Assembly (NCBI GenBank): GCA_032718565.1
Contig: JAVGVS010000727.1
Location: 33,501 to 97,500 of the forward strand
Origin: Distichodus sexfasciatus
Lineage: Eukaryota > Chordata > Actinopteri > Characiformes > Distichodontidae
Length of the DNA: 64,000 bases
Direction: 5' to 3'
The notes under the pieces are model-generated. The model was given only the letters and a program-made list of their open reading frames with translations. It was not told the origin of the DNA and made no database searches. Of the stretch, positions 1 through 13,300 are shown piece by piece. Numbering within the stretch: the first letter of the stretch is position 1; each line of letters starts with the position of its first letter. The position numbers and the translations under genes are program-made.

Positions 1-558
1 ACATATTCAATAAAATGTTCTGTACCTTTAAATGCATGCACACAGTGGAGTTGCGACACTGCATCTGGCCATTCCACTCGGAAGGTCACTGTGTGTATAT
101 TAGCCGTTAGCGCCAAGCTCAGCGTACGTGCTGTGAATTAGCCCCAGCAGCAGACAGGCGCTAAAAGAGGAGGCCGCGCGGCCGCTAATGAGACTAAAGC
201 GAGGCGGCGCCGAGGGCCTGGGGGCCCCTGATCAGGGCCGCTGCAGGACTCAAACACACAGCCAAGGGACAACCAGCGCCACTAAGTGGCTACTAATCAC
301 ACAGGCAAACAAACAGCAGCCTACTCAGCAGTGATCGACCGGATCAGCGGAAAAGACTAGCGCTGAGAGAGACAACGCTGGAGGCCGTTCACCACAAACA
401 CTACAAATAAACATCCTCCATCCTCCACAGCTCTCAGACACTCTACATCCAGTTCATCCAGTTATAAAAACCAACCAGTACTGTGTTAAATATCACATAA
501 AAGATTATCAATCATATCCAGTGTTGCGGCAAGCCAGTTTATGCTGTTGAATATCCTC
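1..558. other. intronic DNA; GC-rich block resembling regulatory sequence
   Basis: No exon found. Positions 110-260 are GC-rich with intact CpGs (ggccgcgcggccgctaatga) and TAATGAG-type homeodomain motifs, unlike the surrounding intron. The rest shows no repeat I recognise. Confidence 0.3.
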
Positions 559-1005
559 CAAGCTGCTGGTGATTAACAGTGTGTAAGCTCCACTACAAGC
601 TGCTGTTGTAATATAGTAGTTACTACACTACAAGCTACAGAGTAAAGTAGTAACTACATCCAAGCTGCTTCATCCAGTAACACTGAGGAGTTGTGCTGGA
701 GGAGACTCTTAAAGAGAAGGAAAATCCACATTGTTTAACGGTGTCATGTTGATCCACAGTCAGGTCATGATGGTGTTCTGGAGGTAGAGAGTGTTGTGAT
801 CTTCAGCTTGTGGAAGTTCTGTCCATTTGGTCTTTCAGAGTCAGACATTCTGATAAACACACACATGGATTCTTGCTTCAACATTGGCCAAGGTGGACTC
901 CATCCTCCAACTCCACCTGGCAGCTGCCAAGCGCACACTGTGATGCAATCAGGACACGGTAGATGATTGGACACCACTTCTTCACCAACCACAAACGGCT
1001 GTAGT
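559..1005 (+). repeat. dispersed repeat A, copy 1 (long form)
   Basis: The left part carries agctgctggtgattaacag and the phrase actacaagctacagagtaaa. The right part carries gcttcaacattggccaagg and ends near cacaaacggctg. Other copies are at 8715-8825, 18885-19330, 23396-23702, 24587-24850 and 56127-56440. This copy has about 120 bp of extra sequence (about 690-835) that the 56-kb copy lacks. No coding capacity or recognisable family. Confidence 0.75.
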
Positions 1006-1177
1006 TAGAAAATGAGAAAAATGATATTTTGTGGCCCACGTTTTGACATCACCTTGCTCTTTATTCAGTGGAATTGTGGACTGGTTCCCAGCTTCAGCAC
1101 CGGTTAGGGTTTGAGAGGAATAAGAGGACATCAACCCCCTCTAATGTGCTGTAAGGTTTTATTTCTCCTCTGCCCAG

Positions 1178-1319
1178 ATAACCTGTGTAACGGCAAGTTC
1201 CATAAGCACCTGCAGGACCTGTACGCCCCGCTGGTGGTGCGCTACGTCGACCTGATGGAGTCATCCATCGCTCAGTCCATACACAGAGGCTTTGAGCGGG
1301 AGTCCTGGGAACCTGTCAA
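1178..1319 (+). CDS. cadps: cadps exon A (first in window)
   Basis: The exon is 142 nt, with acceptor tgcccag at 1171-1177 and donor gtatgt from 1320. It enters in phase 1 (the last two bases of a GAT codon) and leaves two bases of a Lys/Asn codon. It encodes NLCNGKFHKHLQDLYAPLVV followed by a segment ending SWEPV, a very conserved part of the Munc13-homology region. A SINE fragment begins only about 75 bp downstream. Confidence 0.95.
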
Positions 1320-4300
1320 GTATGTCCTTCTTCCTCCTCCTCTTCTTCATCATCCAAACTTCCCTTCAGCTTTAGAGATGCTCTGCTTTTTACTTTTAGA
1401 TTTACATATAGGGCATTTAGCAGGCGCTCTTACCCAGAGTGACTTCTGTACTCTGTATTTCTTCCTGCAGCAACTTTGGCTTAAGGGTCTTGCTCAGGAA
1501 CACAGTGGTGGTAGTGCTGGAGGTAGGATTTGAACCCATGACCTCTTGGTCCGGAGGGAAAATAAACCAGCACTTCAGCTTTTCAACCAGCTTGTAAAAG
1601 TCAGATCACCATATAGAAAATATTCACATCAATTAGATATGATTCAAATACGTTTTCATGCAAGATCAATATAAGACAGCAACATGTACAATACATATAA
1701 AAATCTGTGTATTATTGATGACATATTTGTTGCACATGCACGTATAGTACATACAGATATTGGAGACGTTTTATTGTATTCATACAAACACAAAAATCCC
1801 ATTATATATGTGGAGGTTAGCATATAATAAACACACTAAAATTGCACTTTTTAAAAACACTCACATGTGCTATACACAAACAATGCTCATATGTGACCCT
1901 CCGCGGCAAAACCAGTCGCTTGTCGCAATGGAGGTTTCCAAGAAAAACGAGCGTTTATGTTGCGTGGGGTAAAATTTTGGATTTTTTGTTGTTAGTGTTT
2001 TGAAACAGTGGAAGGTCTATACTGTACTGTTGTGAATAAATTTCACTGAAAAACTTACCCTTTCCATCCTAAAAACGTGACTTTCTTGAGGTGAGGAATT
2101 CAATTCCAGCAGAATGTTAAAAGTTTCTGTTTTGACCGCTCTACTTCAATATTTACGGTAAATCCACTGGTTGACTAGCGTGAAGATATTTCTCCGGAAT
2201 CCATCTCCGTCTCCCGAGTTCAGTTAACCTAACGCAGGTAGGCTATCCGTGTGGCTGTGAATGCAGCGTAGGCTAGCGTAAATGCAAACGTAGCCGCGAC
2301 CGCACCAAGCGTCTGTGAGTGCTACGGCGATAGTCAACTTCGACGGCAGATTTCTCCGTTTCTCACTTGGCGTGACAGGAGAAACCCGACTCCTTTGAAT
2401 GTTGATATCTCAGTCGTATGTCGTCCCATTCATTCCATATAGGTATCGTTTTGAAGCTTGATTTATGCCCTTTCATGAAAACATAACTCAATTTTGAAAA
2501 TTTGCGACAAGCGACTGGTTTTGCCGTGGAGGGTCACATATAACTTAGAAAAGGAAATAGTTGAATAACTGCTACATGTGGGTGAATGAATTATCTCAAA
2601 TATCATTAAAAAAATTAAGTTTCAAGTGTAGATTTAAAAAGAGAGATATTAAGCCTCTGTTGTTAAGTTCATATATTAAATATTACACATTAGATTTATT
2701 TCATTTAAATTAATGAAATTATTACTTTATAAATCATCTTCATTAATTAGTCTTCATGTTTATCCGCCATGTTTTTTGCTGCATCGATGATTATCATGTG
2801 TGTCCAACACTGTACTGCTCATTATCACGTTAACGAGTTTGAGTAATTTCACTCTGATCATGTGCTTTATCTCCTCTGTTCATGCGCTTGTTTCTGTTCT
2901 CTCTTTTTCTCTCATTCACATTGTAGTGTCTCTTTCTGCTCTGTCTTTTCTTTTGTCCTCTTTGCAGGAGTTTAACGAGTAATCTGCCTAGTGTCAGCCT
3001 CCCAAATGTCAACCTCCAAATGCCCAAAGTTCCAAATCTGCCGGTGTCAGTTAGTCTGCCGCCAGTGCCAATGCCTAACTGGATGCCAGCCTTATCGGAC
3101 ACAGAGTGTGTACTGAGCCCATATGAGCTTCTGACTCATGCCAGCGTGGCCTTGGCATCAACACGCCAATCGTCTGCAATCACAGTTATTCATATTCACT
3201 GTAAAAAGGATTTGATCAATTAATCATGTAGACGACTTAAAACAATCATTTACTCAATTTCAACTAAATCTGATCAGTTTCCATGTAAATCAGTTGATGG
3301 AAATAAAAATGTGAAGATTAATTGTAACTAAGCTACATTTAATATTGAATGTGTTAATATTTCATACATAATAACACACTCAACCATCAGGGTTCTATAC
3401 TCGGTCCTCTCCTGTTTCCCTCTCCATAGTTGTTTTAGACACACTGTAAAACATTTCCATCTGGTTTAACTTGGAAATGTAAGTATAAGTAAATGTAAAT
3501 TTTCAAGTAAAATCAACTTTGGTACTTAGTACTTAGTCCTTATTGGGTATGGTACTTAAGTCTAGTTTTATCTTTGTAAGGCTCTCTGTAAGAACTCCCC
3601 GTTTGGTGTTTCACTTACAACTTTACATTAGATAAACGTTATACCTGATTTATCTGTATCTTGTATATTACTAGAAACAGCCACAAATGAATTGCTGTTT
3701 CAATATTGCAAATTTAGTACATAAAGTAACTATGTGGTGTATTAACATATTCACTCTTAAACATAGCCCTAGTTTCCACACTAAAAAAGAACTAATATTG
3801 TTTTAAGTCACAGTAAATGAAAAATGTTAACATGACTTTGATCAAATCAGTTTTGAGTTGAAGTCCAGTTTTTTTAAATTTCAGTATGAATGCTATCATT
3901 CCCACACAGCTGCCAAAACTTGAGTCTCCCCCTGAGCAGCAGAAATGGACAAACCGCTCTGACAGAGTGAAAATGAGACAAAAAAAAATGTATATAGCAC
4001 ATTGACCCAGGTTCAGCACAATTTAATAAGCTGTCAATGCCAAGACCACAGCATGAGAAGCCCCTGCACCGGGGAGAGTGTGGAAAAATGAAAAGCCTCA
4101 TGCGCTCTTCATTTCCACCTTCCAAGCATGTTGAACGGCAGAAAGATACAAAGCAGTAAAAAGAGATTGGTCAGCAGCAGCAGCAGCTCAAAAAGCACAA
4201 CTTCAAAAATGCCTCCAGCAACTTACGGGACAAAGCTTCTGCATCTTTCTGCCATCTCTCTCTCTGTCTCTCTCTCTCTCTCTCTTCCCTCCTTTCATTC

Positions 4301-7300
4301 CCTGGTGCTCCAGAAAGACTCTGCTCTTTTTCCTCCTCCGAGCTCCATCTGTCAGGTCTTCCGCACGTCGCTCTAGGCTAGAGATTTCAGGCATACTGGG
4401 GGTGTTACTCAGGGCTCTGTATTTGGCTCTCTCTATATGACGAGCGAATGAAGGGAAGTGAATAAATAAATCTTCAGTGCAGCAGGAAGCAGGCATCCCC
4501 GGGTTCATGTATCAATTCTTGTACATATGCAGCACTCATTTCTGGGTCACACCACTCGCATTCTATAGAAAATATATCTTATTTTATTTTTATTTGCACA
4601 GAAAATAAGAAGTCAGTAAACGTCTCATTACTCATTTCTTTATTTTGGAATGGAAACAATTTTGACGTTTTAGTTTTAACGTGAAAACCAGATGAAGGTG
4701 TGATACACAGGTTCGGGGAAGCGTGTTTTTAAGCTTTTGGCATAATCACTAATACAGCGGACAAGTCAGACTAACATGAAGGAGGAATGTGTAACGCCTC
4801 TCCACTCCTGCATCCTCACGCTCACCTCCACTTCTCCTTTCTTTAACCTCTGCTCGCATGACATCTCCTCTCCTCCACCAGCTCTCGTCTGCTCGCTTTA
4901 GCGTTTACCGTCAGCTGATCACCAGTGGGACTGATTCATTTTGAAGTGACTTTACAAAACGACAAGCAGCAGTCGCCTCAATGATGATTAGTAGATGGTA
5001 AAGAGTCCGAATGCAAATCTCATTTTAGATGCTGAAGTTGAAGCAGGTTTTTGTTATTTTTGTTTCCTGCATTACCCTTCTGATCCGTGACCTCTCGACC
5101 CCTTTCAGCTTCCCCTGACCCGTGTTGACCTCTAAGTAGACTCTCCTAAATGGCCTTTTTTGACATTGTGTGTGTGTGTGTGTGGGCAGTAATGGTTCAG
5201 GAACATCGGAGGATCTCTTCTGGAAGCTGGACGCTCTGCAAACCTTCATCAGGGACCTGCACTGGCCCGAGGAGGAGTTCGCTAAGCACCTGGAGACCAG
5301 ACTCAAGTTGATGTCCAGTGACATGATCGAGTCCTGCATCAAGAGGTGGGAGATACTCCTGGAGGATCATCATCTTTATATTTACATTTACACCCCATTT
5401 TCAGGAATTACACGTCTATTTGTATTAAACTCTCTCTCTCTCTTTGAGGACGAGGATAGCGTTCGAAGTGAAACTGCAGAAGAGCAGTCGTACTACAGAC
5501 TTCCGCGTCCCTCAATCCATATGCACCATGTTCAACGTCATGGTGGACGCCAGGGCCCAGTCTGCTAAGCTGTGTGCCATGGAGCTCGGCCAGGAGGTAC
5601 ACACACACACACACACACACTCTTCATCCCTGTTGTTCACCAAAATCCCTTTGTCTGGTGCCAGTACCCTTCCAGTGCCGCTTCCCCAATTTGGTACTTG
5701 CACAACATTTCAAAATCCTCTCTGAAGAGGTACCAAAAAGTTACCGTTCAGGAAGCGAGAACCCAAAGTGTCATGAGAGGAGGGAGGAGTGAACAAAAGC
5801 AGGGTTAGAATAAAATAATGTGATTTCATGTGATTAAGAGCCTGTTTACACGTATGCTGAGATTTTTATAAAGGCATGTTTATATTTACGCTTGGGCCTT
5901 TCGTTTACACGCAGCCACGGAATCCAGCGCTTTGAAAAATCTTTACTTTGGAGGGTGTTTTAATATGTGTTTGAGGTGACTAAAACTCACGTAAAAACAA
6001 AAGGCCCAAACGTATAAGAAATGTGTTTATGTAAAATATCTGCTTATGTGTAAACAGGGCCTTAGCTTCAGTGCAACCTGTACATTAAACTATATCATTT
6101 ATTACTACTACTATTTATATAGTTATTATCAAAAATATACAGATAAAAGAGAATTACAATCAGCATCTGAGTAAAGCCTGGATCCCGATTCCATTAAAGT
6201 TAACTATGATCATTTAAGATTAAATTAAGGAGTGATGACGGTGGTGGTCTTGTGGTCGTCCTGTTTCAACGTGTTTCTTTGAGATGGCTAGTTTAGCCAA
6301 CAAGATGGGGGGAAATCACATCTTAGCATTAGTGGCAGCGTTTGAAATAGATTCTTACGTCTTGGAGACGAGATTGGGTGCATGAGATAAACCGTGCAAG
6401 AAAACAGCCACAATGTCTATGCCCCGCCCCTCCCTCGATTTTGATAGAAAAAAGACGCCGTCTAACACTGGGTCGCTTCTCACTGGTTCCCAGTTTCAGC
6501 ACCAGCAACCGGTACCAGTGTGATGGAAAGAGGAACGTGTCTGAACCTCCACAAATACAGATCCTCTTAATTGCTGAATCCAGTTTTCAGCTTCTGATTA
6601 TGCTGTTTTTGCAGTAGATATTCATCTATAGTCTCTACAGGGATGATGAGTTCTGATTTGGGAACAGCCACATTAGAAGCTCCTGACTGCAGATTCATTA
6701 TTTACTGTTTAATCTTCTGTACTGTACATGTATTACTGCTCATATTTCATACAGGCCTCATTGTGTAACTCCCACAGCACACGATATCAATTATAACTCA
6801 ACTCTGTCTTCACTTTCTCACCTGTGTGTGTGTGTGTGTTGGAATGAAAAGTTTCTGCTGGTTGTGTGTGTATGTGTATTTTTCTTTCTTTCACTTTGTA
6901 ATTTTTCACCATCAAACGTGTCTCCTCTTTCTTTTCTCTCAATCTTGTGAAAGTTTGTTAGAGAGTGGGTAAGTATGGCTAACAATTCAATTGAATTCTC
7001 ACCCTCCCGCTTCCCAAATGTGTAATTAGCATAGCTAGCAGTTTTCCCCCAGTCCTCCGACACTCAAATTGTTTTGATTTCATTACCATATGTGAGAGCC
7101 GCCGCGGAACATACATGTGTTAGAAGCGAGAGTCCTGCTACATCCGCGGCAGCTTGACACAGGTAATAATTAGCTGAGCTGAATTAATTACCTGCCGGTC
7201 CTCGTCGGGAGACAAAGATGCCGGGTTTTGGCACTCAGGTCCCGCACGGGGAACTCACGTTATTCCCTCATGCCGCTGCAGAGGAAGGGGAAGGGATCTG

Positions 7301-10300
7301 GTTTGGGAACAGGGCTGAATATTTTGGACTCCATTAGGAATAGAAACCTGCTCCTCCATCAGCACTCCGCTCCTCTGTCCTTCTGAAGAGTTCTTACTGT
7401 GATTTGTTCCCTCACCAGCGCCAGTACCACTCCCAAATCGACCACCTCATTGAGGAGACGGTGAAGGAGATGACCACCCTACTGGTGGCAAAGGTACCGA
7501 ACCCACAGCTCCTGAACATCAGCATCAGCATCACTGTCCTAACCTTACGCCTGGACATTTTTGAGCCTCCTTCTCTCCCTTTGTTTATTACCCTGTATTA
7601 TCTGTCACAGAGCATATTTACAAGCTGCAGCATTCTCTACCTTATTATGATGAAAAAAATATGCATTTTGCCAGACGGAAATGATTGATCTCTGAAATAC
7701 AATCAGAAACACTTGAAACACTTTATTGCACAAAAACACAGGTTAGATGAGCATATTGCCTAAGTTCTCCAGATTTCACCCAGATGTGCGTTATTCAGTT
7801 ATAAAGTGACTGAAGTGTAACGTTGCAGGCTGAGATCGCACAAGGTTAATCTGGGGTTTAAATCCTGCACTGACTAAACTGTTTCATTAGCATCATCTGC
7901 AGACTGATTCATTACAAGCACTGAGGAAAGAGTAAGGCAGGGTTAGAGGTGTAACAGGTCTCCAAGTCCATGTTTGGCTTCATGTCAATGTGGAAAACTG
8001 AGTATGAGTAATATACCTCATAAGTGGTAATATTCCCCACATATGCAGCGTGCCCTGTCTGTGTTGTTTTTGTAAATTATGAAATATAAAAGAGTTTTTA
8101 AGCTGAAAAGGTGGTCGCAGGGCTGGAATCTGTGGCGTTCACGTCAGGTTTGGGTTCAGTTTTACCCACTTCTATAGGAAAGACAAATAAAATCAAAATC
8201 CCAGTTCTGTGTGTAATCAGCTGTGATATCACTCTTTACACAGTTTATGGTGATTCTGGAGAGCGTTTTGGCCAAACTCTCTCGCTACGACGAAGGGACG
8301 CTCTTCTCCTCCTTCCTGTCGTTTACAGTAAGAACGTGAATCTGACTCTCGTTTCCCTTCACACATCTCAGAGTATTTTTTATAGTATAATTAGTCATTA
8401 TTTAATTAAATACATGTACAAATATTATTGTGAATGATGATGATGATGATGATGATGATGATTATTATTATTATCACGTTTAAATGTATGAAATAATTGT
8501 ATACATTTAAATGTGTTGAATGTGTAAATTGGGTTGTAGTGTTATAGTTTTACTGTATATATTACGTGGTGTGGAGTAGTGAGTGTGTAGTGCAGCAGGT
8601 GAGTGTGAGCTCTCAGCAGCAGGTTGTAGTTGTTGTGCTTCATCTGTCCTTCTCTCCTGCAGGTAAAGGCTGCCTCTAAATACGTGGACGTACCGGTGAG
8701 TCTACAGCACAACTCCTCAGTACCTGGACGAGACAGCTTGGATGTAGTTACTATTTTTACTCTGTATCTTGTAGTGGGAGTTAGATCATTTTAATCGCTC
8801 GCAGCTTGGAGCTGGAAAAGCTGCAGTTCAAGAGTAATTTCCTCAGCGCTGTTGGTTAAGTGTGTCTTCGTTAGCGCTGGTAATTGGACAGTGTAAAGGC
8901 CGGTCAGTGCAGATGGCCGTCTTTTACCTCCAAATGGCCATTCATATGCATGTGAGGAGAGCGGATGGCCAGAACCCTCACTCTCCCTCTCTCTCCACGC
9001 GAGCAGACAGTGTGATGTGTGTGTTGTGTAACAAACGCCCGTCGCAGGCTCTCGCTGGTTACACATCCACACAACCAGCTCCTACAAAAAGCTCCCTCTC
9101 TCTCTGCCCTCAGGGTGAGCTGTGTGTGTGTGTGTGTGTTTCCATGGTAATTGTTTGCACCAAATAAAATTAGGTATGAAATATTTGCTCATTTGCACCC
9201 TCCTAAAGTATCCGCCGAGGTGCGAAGTAAGTTCAATTTGCAGCGAGCGACAATTACCAGTTGTGGTGACCCTCCGGCAACACGGGCACGACTTCAATTT
9301 GGCACAAACGGTGTAGAGTAATACACTTTAAACTCCTCCATCTCAACACACACACACACACACACACTGCAGCTCAGAAACTCAAATATTACACCCAATA
9401 CACTGTACCTGCAGCAAAAAGCCCTTTTGCTGATCCGGAGTGTTACAGACATTAGGTTTGAACTCAGATGGTACGACGCATCGTTAAACTAACACCCGAA
9501 ACACTCCAAACTTGTGCATACCACAGTAGCTTAAACATTAGAATTAGCTTAAAACCCTAACACTAATTCAACAAACCATGGTTTTGGGAAATATTTGAAT
9601 TGCTGCAAATGGTCCTGAAAATGTAAGTGGTGTGTAAATGTAGAGCCTCATTCACCAACATCTTCTCAAGTTAAATTTGTCCTTAAAAATTAAGAATTAA
9701 AAATACTACAATATTAACCAGTTGAAAAATCCAATAAGCTAATGCACAAACAGACAAGCAATTAAATATGTTAGTGCTCTTCAGCAGTTACACATTCTCT
9801 CCTTATCTAAGAACAAGTCTCAAATAAGAAAACACTGGTGAAGGTCAGTGTCAGGGTCAGTGTGAGTTTTTAAAACGTCTTCATAAGAACGTTTTGTGAA
9901 TGAGGCTCATAGGGTGTTTTCAGACTGAAAACTCTGAAGCTCTGAAACAAACATCAGGAGGTGTTCTCAGTCCGGTTCGCTTTAAGTCCGCGGCGCGGTT
10001 CGTTTAACTTGCGCCTTGTGAACGCAAAGCGCTCCTGGTTCGCTTCGACAGTTTTTGTTCAAAGTAAAAATTTAAAAAAAAAATAGCAGAATGCAAAGCA
10101 GTAAAGGTCTGAGAGCTCCATAAGAATTAAGTATGAACAGAAAAAGGACTGAGGCGCCATCTGAGCTGAAGTGGAGCAGAAAGAGAACCGAGTCGCCTTT
10201 CAAATGAACTCACAGCGTGAACATCAAAAGAAACGAGTTCCCTTTCTGTTGGTCCACTTTTTGGACCACTTCTAGAGGACTGAGTTCGGTTCCTTTAAAG

Positions 10301-13300
10301 AGGACCATATGTGAAAACACCCATAGTTTTAGACGCACACTTCCGATCGTTTAACCATCATGATGGACTGATTTGAGAAGATGAATAATAAAACCTCTCT
10401 CTCTCTCTGTGTTTGTCTGGTAGAAACCTGGCATGGACGTAGCGGACGCCTATGTGACGTTTGTGCGCCACTCTCAGGACATCTTGCGGGACAAGGTCAA
10501 TGAGGAGATGTACATTGAAAGATTATTTGACGTAAGTAGCTCCGCCTCCCGGATGCGACATAACCACCAGCGAGGAGGGATAGGTCACATTTTGAGACTT
10601 TTCGCAATCCTTTTCTGTTTTCTCTTCTCTCCCTCTCGGCCGTACTGTTGCTGTCTAGCTGTCTTCAGGGGTTGAATCCATCTTCCTCCTCCTCCTCTTC
10701 TTCCTCCTTCTTCTTCTTGTCTTGAGTCGAGTCTGCATTTCTCCCTATGTGCTGCCTGGCCTTTCTCTGCACTTTGACTCCTTTTTCTTTCTATGCTGTG
10801 CCACTTTCAGAAGTGCTGATCTACTGTTTGAAAATGTTGGGTCTTGTACTAACTAGAGGCTTCAACAGTTCCTGAAATAATTAAACTAACCTCAAGACGT
10901 ACCATCATTTTCACACTTGTCTCATACCACTTTTGGGGCAGCGGATGTGTAACGGTTAAGGAGTTGACCCTGTGATCGGAAGGTCACTTGTTCAAATCCT
11001 GGACTGGTAAAGGTCCCACTGAGGTGCTCATGAGCAAGGTACCATACCCAAGCACTGCTCTTTGGACATTGTGGTGCACTGTGTGTTCCCAATGACAAAA
11101 ATGCGTCAGTCAGGTGCTGGTTTGTGACCACTGATCCAGGATCAGCTTCAGGATGGTAATAGGATGTAAACTGATATTGAAGAGAAGAGTTCTCAGATCA
11201 GTTCACCTGATGCATGTTGAGTTTTAGACGAGTGGTTTTGACTCATGGGCTGCTTTATCTCCCTTTCCTTTATTCGCTGTTTGCCTGCTGTCTGAATGGC
11301 CAAAGCACAAGACCTGTGTCCATCGCTCGTTCTTCTCCCTCGTTCTTCCTGTCTCTCTCCGGACCTCTCTGTGGCAGATTTCTCTTCTTTCCTGTGAGAC
11401 GTTGTCTGACTCTGAGAGTCCTGCCTTTCCTCCTAACCCTTTGTGACGTGTGTGGGTTTGTTGAGCGAGCGCTACTCCGCTTGCTTTGTTGCATTTAACT
11501 TGCTGCTCGTTCTACAAGTGCTGATCCGCGTACAGTCTCCACCTGCACTCATCTGGGCGGCTAAATAATATGTGTAACTGACCCAGGGAAGCACTGCTCT
11601 GCTGAGAGGCGAGTGCCGGGGTCTGTATGCACCGAGGAGCTGGTTTGTGACGCCTGGCTCAGAATCAGCTTTAGGTTGGAAATAGGATTTGAACTGATAT
11701 AGAGGAGAACTGATCCTGGATCAGCTCGCTCGATGCATACAGAGCTGTAGCGAGCAGTTCTGACCCAGCAGCTGCTTTCTTTCTCTCTGTCCTGCTTTCA
11801 CTGTTCTTGCAGCCATAGCACGAAACCTTTATCTGCAGCTCTTTCTTCTCTCTCTCCCTCTTTCTCTCTCTCCTTGGACGTCTCTGTGGCAGACTCCTCT
11901 TTCTCTCTGTGACTCCCTCTTTCTCACTACTCTTTGTTTTGCTGTGGGCAAGCTGTGCCGTTTCCCGTCCGAAAAGCTTCAGTAAACGAGTGCGGCAGGC
12001 GACTGGAGCGCAGGAGGAAAAGTGGAAGGACGCCCCGCCTCGTCTGTCTTTCTATCTTTCACTTCTCGTTTCCTCTTATTTCTCCACGTTTCTGCCTCTC
12101 TCTCTCTCTCGCTCTCTCGTTTCTCGCTCCCCCGCTCGCTCCCTCTCTCCTGCCTGAATCAAAGTGGAACTTATCCTTCCTGTGGAGTTGTGTTGATCAC
12201 ATTATGTCGAGTGGCGCGGTGCAGAGTCGACTAATCTTCCTGTGTACATCTGCTAGCATGACCCGGGTCCTCCGAGGTTTCCCCTCATACATGCGCTCGC
12301 AGACACGCAGCCGCCGCTCGCCTCTCCACCCAAATCCACCCCCTTTCAACACCCCATCACCCCCTACACCCACCCCAACCCAGATGGGCACGCAGGGCAG
12401 GGCACACGCACGTTTACACCCCTCCATCACCACAAACATCACCCCCAACCTGCTGAAGTGGCTGAGCCAGGAGAGAGAGTGAGCAGCACCGACAACACCA
12501 GGCCAAGCCTTATCGGGAAACAGATCACTCTCACACACACACACACACACACACATGTATCACTATCTTTGTGAGGTCTTTCCACAGACTCCCATAATGA
12601 CTAGATGTATATAATTTTACAGCTACACCTAATCCTAACCCTAACCTTAACCTCAGTAACAAAAACACATCTTTTACCTCTTTTAATTTCTCAAATAAAA
12701 CAAGCACATTTACTATAAAGTAATTTCTCCTCATGGTGACCTCTCAAATGTCCACACAAAGCCCAAAAAACAGATAAAAGTGATTTTAGGGGACAAAAGG
12801 TCCCCACAATATGATACATACATGAACACACACACACGCATACATTTAAACACACACACACACACCTTCATCTTCTGCTTCTTCACTTGAGGCAAAAATA
12901 TAAAAATCAAGATAGAAATATTGAGTGAAACATTTCTCTCATTTCTTTTGCAGTGTGACAGATCCCAGAAACATGAGGGACGGGAGAGTAATTTAGGGGT
13001 TTATTTTTCAGAAGGATCTGCTTTAATGAATCTGTTCTCCCGATATTTTACTTCTTTGTTACATTAGTCCCCTCATCAAGTCCAGTGGCTGTCGCAGATT
13101 AATACATCCATCAGTTTGCACTTTAAACCCTTCTCCTCGTGTTCCTCATATCCATATTTAACTCCAACATATTTCCACCGTGTTTATTTCCCCGTAATCA
13201 TGGTGGAAACTCAATTTGTTTGTCCAATTTGCAGTTTGTCGCTCCCTCCGTCTTTTGACTTCACACTTCTCTGCTAAATTGTGAGCTAATTTCCCCGTCT

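Noticed and set aside
765..992. Open frame shared with 56224-56421 (CAWQLPGGVGGWSPPWP)
   Set aside because: It lies within dispersed repeat A, and other copies break the frame, so it is repeat DNA, not a gene.
11934..12482. 182-codon open frame starting MFCCGQAV
   Set aside because: Mostly low-complexity CT-rich sequence. Only the 12257-12478 part is kept, as a speculative exon in another frame.
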